Positions 63,770-64,000 of a stretch of 64,000 nucleotides of DNA are shown piece by piece. Source of the DNA: Paracoccus sp. (in: a-proteobacteria) (GTDB taxonomy: Bacteria > Pseudomonadota > Alphaproteobacteria > Rhodobacterales > Rhodobacteraceae); the NCBI RefSeq assembly GCF_030538655.1, contig NZ_JAUNTO010000001.1, positions 270,809-334,808 of the forward strand, in the 5' to 3' direction. Position 1 is the stretch's first letter, and the number at the start of each line of letters is the position of its first letter. The notes under the pieces are model-generated. The model ran no database searches. It was not told the origin of the DNA and was given only the letters and a program-made list of their open reading frames with translations. The position numbers were made by a program, and so were the translations under genes.

Positions 63770-64000
63770 GTTTCTTAGATCGCCTTTTCCGCAAAACCGA
63801 ACCCGTGCAAACCCGCCGCTTTGATGGCGCAGCCGGTGGCCGTCGCTGGTCCGCTGCGCCGTCCTTCGGGCGAACCGCGGCTGAGACTCTGGCCGCATCA
63901 GCCCCGATCCGGTCGCGCGCCCGCTATTTTGTGGCAAACAATCCTTGGGCTGCAAATGGCGTGGCCGCACTGGTCACTGGACTGGTAGGCTTTGGGATCA
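63766..64000 (+). CDS. phage portal protein (lambda family), 3' end outside window
   Basis: The first 78 codons of a portal protein, the ring through which DNA enters the capsid. The N-terminus MSFLDRLFRKTEPV is followed by SAPIRSRARYFVANNPWAANGVAALVTGLVGFGI, matching the lambda-type opening (R..NNPWA..AV..LV...VG.GI). The ATG overlaps the preceding stop. Confidence 0.85.
   Translation, partial: MSFLDRLFRKTEPVQTRRFDGAAGGRRWSAAPSFGRTAAETLAASAPIRSRARYFVANNPWAANGVAALVTGLVGFGI

Overview
The window looks like the chromosome of a Rhodobacteraceae alphaproteobacterium, probably Paracoccus or a close relative (inference). Pointers are the high GC content, dense overlapping gene strings, a fused 2-oxoacid:ferredoxin oxidoreductase (IorAB type), a fused ispDF, CarD, a Hint-domain secreted protein, and a gene-transfer-agent-type endolysin/holin pair sitting inside a cytochrome c maturation cluster.

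Region 1 (1-21 kb): 5'-truncated psuG, a 3-hydroxyisobutyrate-type dehydrogenase, a penicillin-acylase family protein whose expected nucleophile is Ala, a zinc alcohol dehydrogenase, an H-NOX-like/diguanylate cyclase pair, DUF3572, a PleD-like protein with a degenerate receiver, DUF983, NUDIX and enoyl-CoA hydratase genes. These are followed by ccmH-ccmF-holin-endolysin-ccmE (read on the minus strand, from ccmE to ccmH), murI, iorAB and a divergent LysR regulator. A perfect CtrA box (TTAA-N7-TTAA) precedes the endolysin.

Region 2 (21-53.8 kb): mostly core metabolism. It holds a candidate cuckoo-like small RNA (CUCCCU loop plus strong terminator), purL-ispDF-pgpA-pncC, bdhA, OsmC, a transglutaminase-like protein, a MerR/CMD pair with a textbook 19-bp-spacer promoter, prfC, glyA, nadK, ribF, ppaC, carD, fdxA, a SUV3-like helicase operon, rpmG, rnpB, amidase and gatCA. 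Short genes recovered here are rpmG (55 aa) and a 50-aa membrane peptide after nadK.

Region 3 (53.8-55.8 kb): a decaying scar with a frameshifted LysR pseudogene, a 146-bp tandem duplication, a frameshifted TauE/SafE permease pseudogene and TGTGYACA-type repeats.

Region 4 (55.8-64 kb): an integrated phage-like element entered through tRNA-Glu(UUC). In order it holds arm-type repeats, a tyrosine integrase, a primase-polymerase/helicase, an unusual mirror-symmetric array of twelve 9-bp repeats (six forward, six reverse, arranged 2-1-3 then 3-1-2), small and large terminase, a 58-aa antisense-oriented gene behind an intrinsic terminator, a small unknown gene and the start of a lambda-type portal protein. 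The element runs off the right edge. The repeat array beside the replication gene is the most interesting undescribed structure; a replication origin or packaging/control site is a reasonable hypothesis.
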